Shown: positions 63,179-64,000 of the stretch, one piece after another
Layout of the letters: the number at the start of each line of letters is the position of its first letter
Numbering within the stretch: the first letter of the stretch is position 1
NCBI GenBank assembly: GCA_012295275.1
Contig: CM022678.1
Span: 13,490,759-13,554,758 of the forward strand
DNA: 64,000 nucleotides
From: Chrysomallon squamiferum
Lineage: Eukaryota > Mollusca > Gastropoda > Neomphalida > Peltospiridae
Direction of reading: 5' to 3'
Position numbers and translations under genes: made by a program
Notes under the pieces: model-generated
The model's input: the letters and a program-made list of their open reading frames with translations, nothing else
Databases searched by the model: none
Told to the model about the DNA's origin: nothing

Positions 63179-64000
63179 TTTACAATGGAAACTTGTTTAT
63201 TGTTTGTTTATATTGTAACATTGCATTATATATTATAACAACGAGAAGGCAAAGGTGTTACATTCTCTCACCAGACAACAAAGCACAGTGGAGAGATTTG
63301 TTATAAAAAAAAATGATATTTCGGTTACAGTTCGATTTGAAAAAACAAAATAGAAGAAGTCATTTATATTCAGATTTGTATTCCTTACTAATTTTTATTT
63401 TATTTTTTAAATTTTCTTCTTCTTCTTCTTCATTGTACCTCTTTTCGATTCAGGCCTCTTTTATCTCTCTTCCTTTTTAAGAAATGTAAAAAATATATTA
63501 AATTATTTGAAGATTATTTTAATTAAAACAAAATTAAAAGATACTATTTAGAAATGTTTTCTTTTTATAATTAATCACTTCTTTGGTGTTTAAAACCAAA
63601 ATGGTACCTACAGAGATATATTTAGAACAACGGCATATAGGCCTGATTATGAACAAGGTAATGCATGCTGGAGAAACAGTTATGTAACATTAACAACTAA
63701 CGTATGTGTTTTCATGAATTACAGCAATATATGATCAGTTTTGTGATCTAAGCTCAGGAATCTACATTAATGATATGGATACTTGTGCCCACAAATTATA
63801 TTGATATTAGACGTATTCTATGTTTTCTAAAGATTATATCATGTTACTTGTTCTAAATTTATCAGTTATCGTGATATGTGCTCCATATGTGTGTCTTCTT
63901 GAATTATATTATATAATATTATGATATAGCTTATACCAACAATGTCTTCAGGAGTTATATCAATATATATATATATCGACGACATATCTGCAAATGTTTT
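63179..64000. other. Downstream of the PDE gene, non-coding
   Basis: AT-rich sequence that should include the PDE 3' UTR. A (TTC)n run lies at 63415-63430 and (TA)n at 63962-63975. I see no long poly(A) tract immediately after the gene, as a young retrocopy would have, and no coding segment. Confidence 0.5.

Overview
This is animal nuclear DNA: A+T-rich, full of microsatellites and minisatellites, with introns bounded by GT/AG. It carries DENND3 (which I do not recall from insects) and a PDE10A-type phosphodiesterase. Together these suggest a non-insect invertebrate, most likely a lophotrochozoan such as a mollusc. I cannot name the species.

Layout. Positions 1-403 are the truncated end of a Tigger-like DNA transposon. 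Positions 1475-3010 hold a doubtful two-exon gene, followed by a 59-bp minisatellite. Positions 3.8-10.9 kb are AT-rich non-coding. Positions 10901-21943 (minus strand) are a complete lipin gene; all 15 coding exons join in phase to 895 codons. Positions 22-31.7 kb are non-coding with microsatellites, a diverged duplication and a small inverted-repeat element. Positions 31741-32301 (minus) are a single-exon GNAT acetyltransferase. Positions 36459-55951 (plus) are a DENND3-type Rab GEF. Its 26 coding exons join in phase except for one apparent single-base loss in the DENN domain (exon 7). The introns hold a second Tigger-like element, a hAT-like fragment, an echo of exon 7, a (TTTA)n block beside an acceptor, and a 2.8-kb minisatellite. 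Positions 60830-63178 (plus) are an intronless PDE10A-like gene with two GAF domains and a phosphodiesterase domain. The purine-selecting glutamine is replaced by glutamate.

The genes do not form an operon or an obvious shared pathway. Lipin makes diacylglycerol and regulates transcription, DENND3 activates Rab12 in membrane traffic and autophagy, and the PDE breaks down cyclic nucleotides. The most interesting item is the PDE: intronless, with a substituted specificity residue, a likely N-myristoylated start, and a perfect cAMP-response element close upstream. Next is the DENND3 exon 7 frameshift. All exon models were built by eye from splice signals, phase and family resemblance; no alignment or expression data were used.
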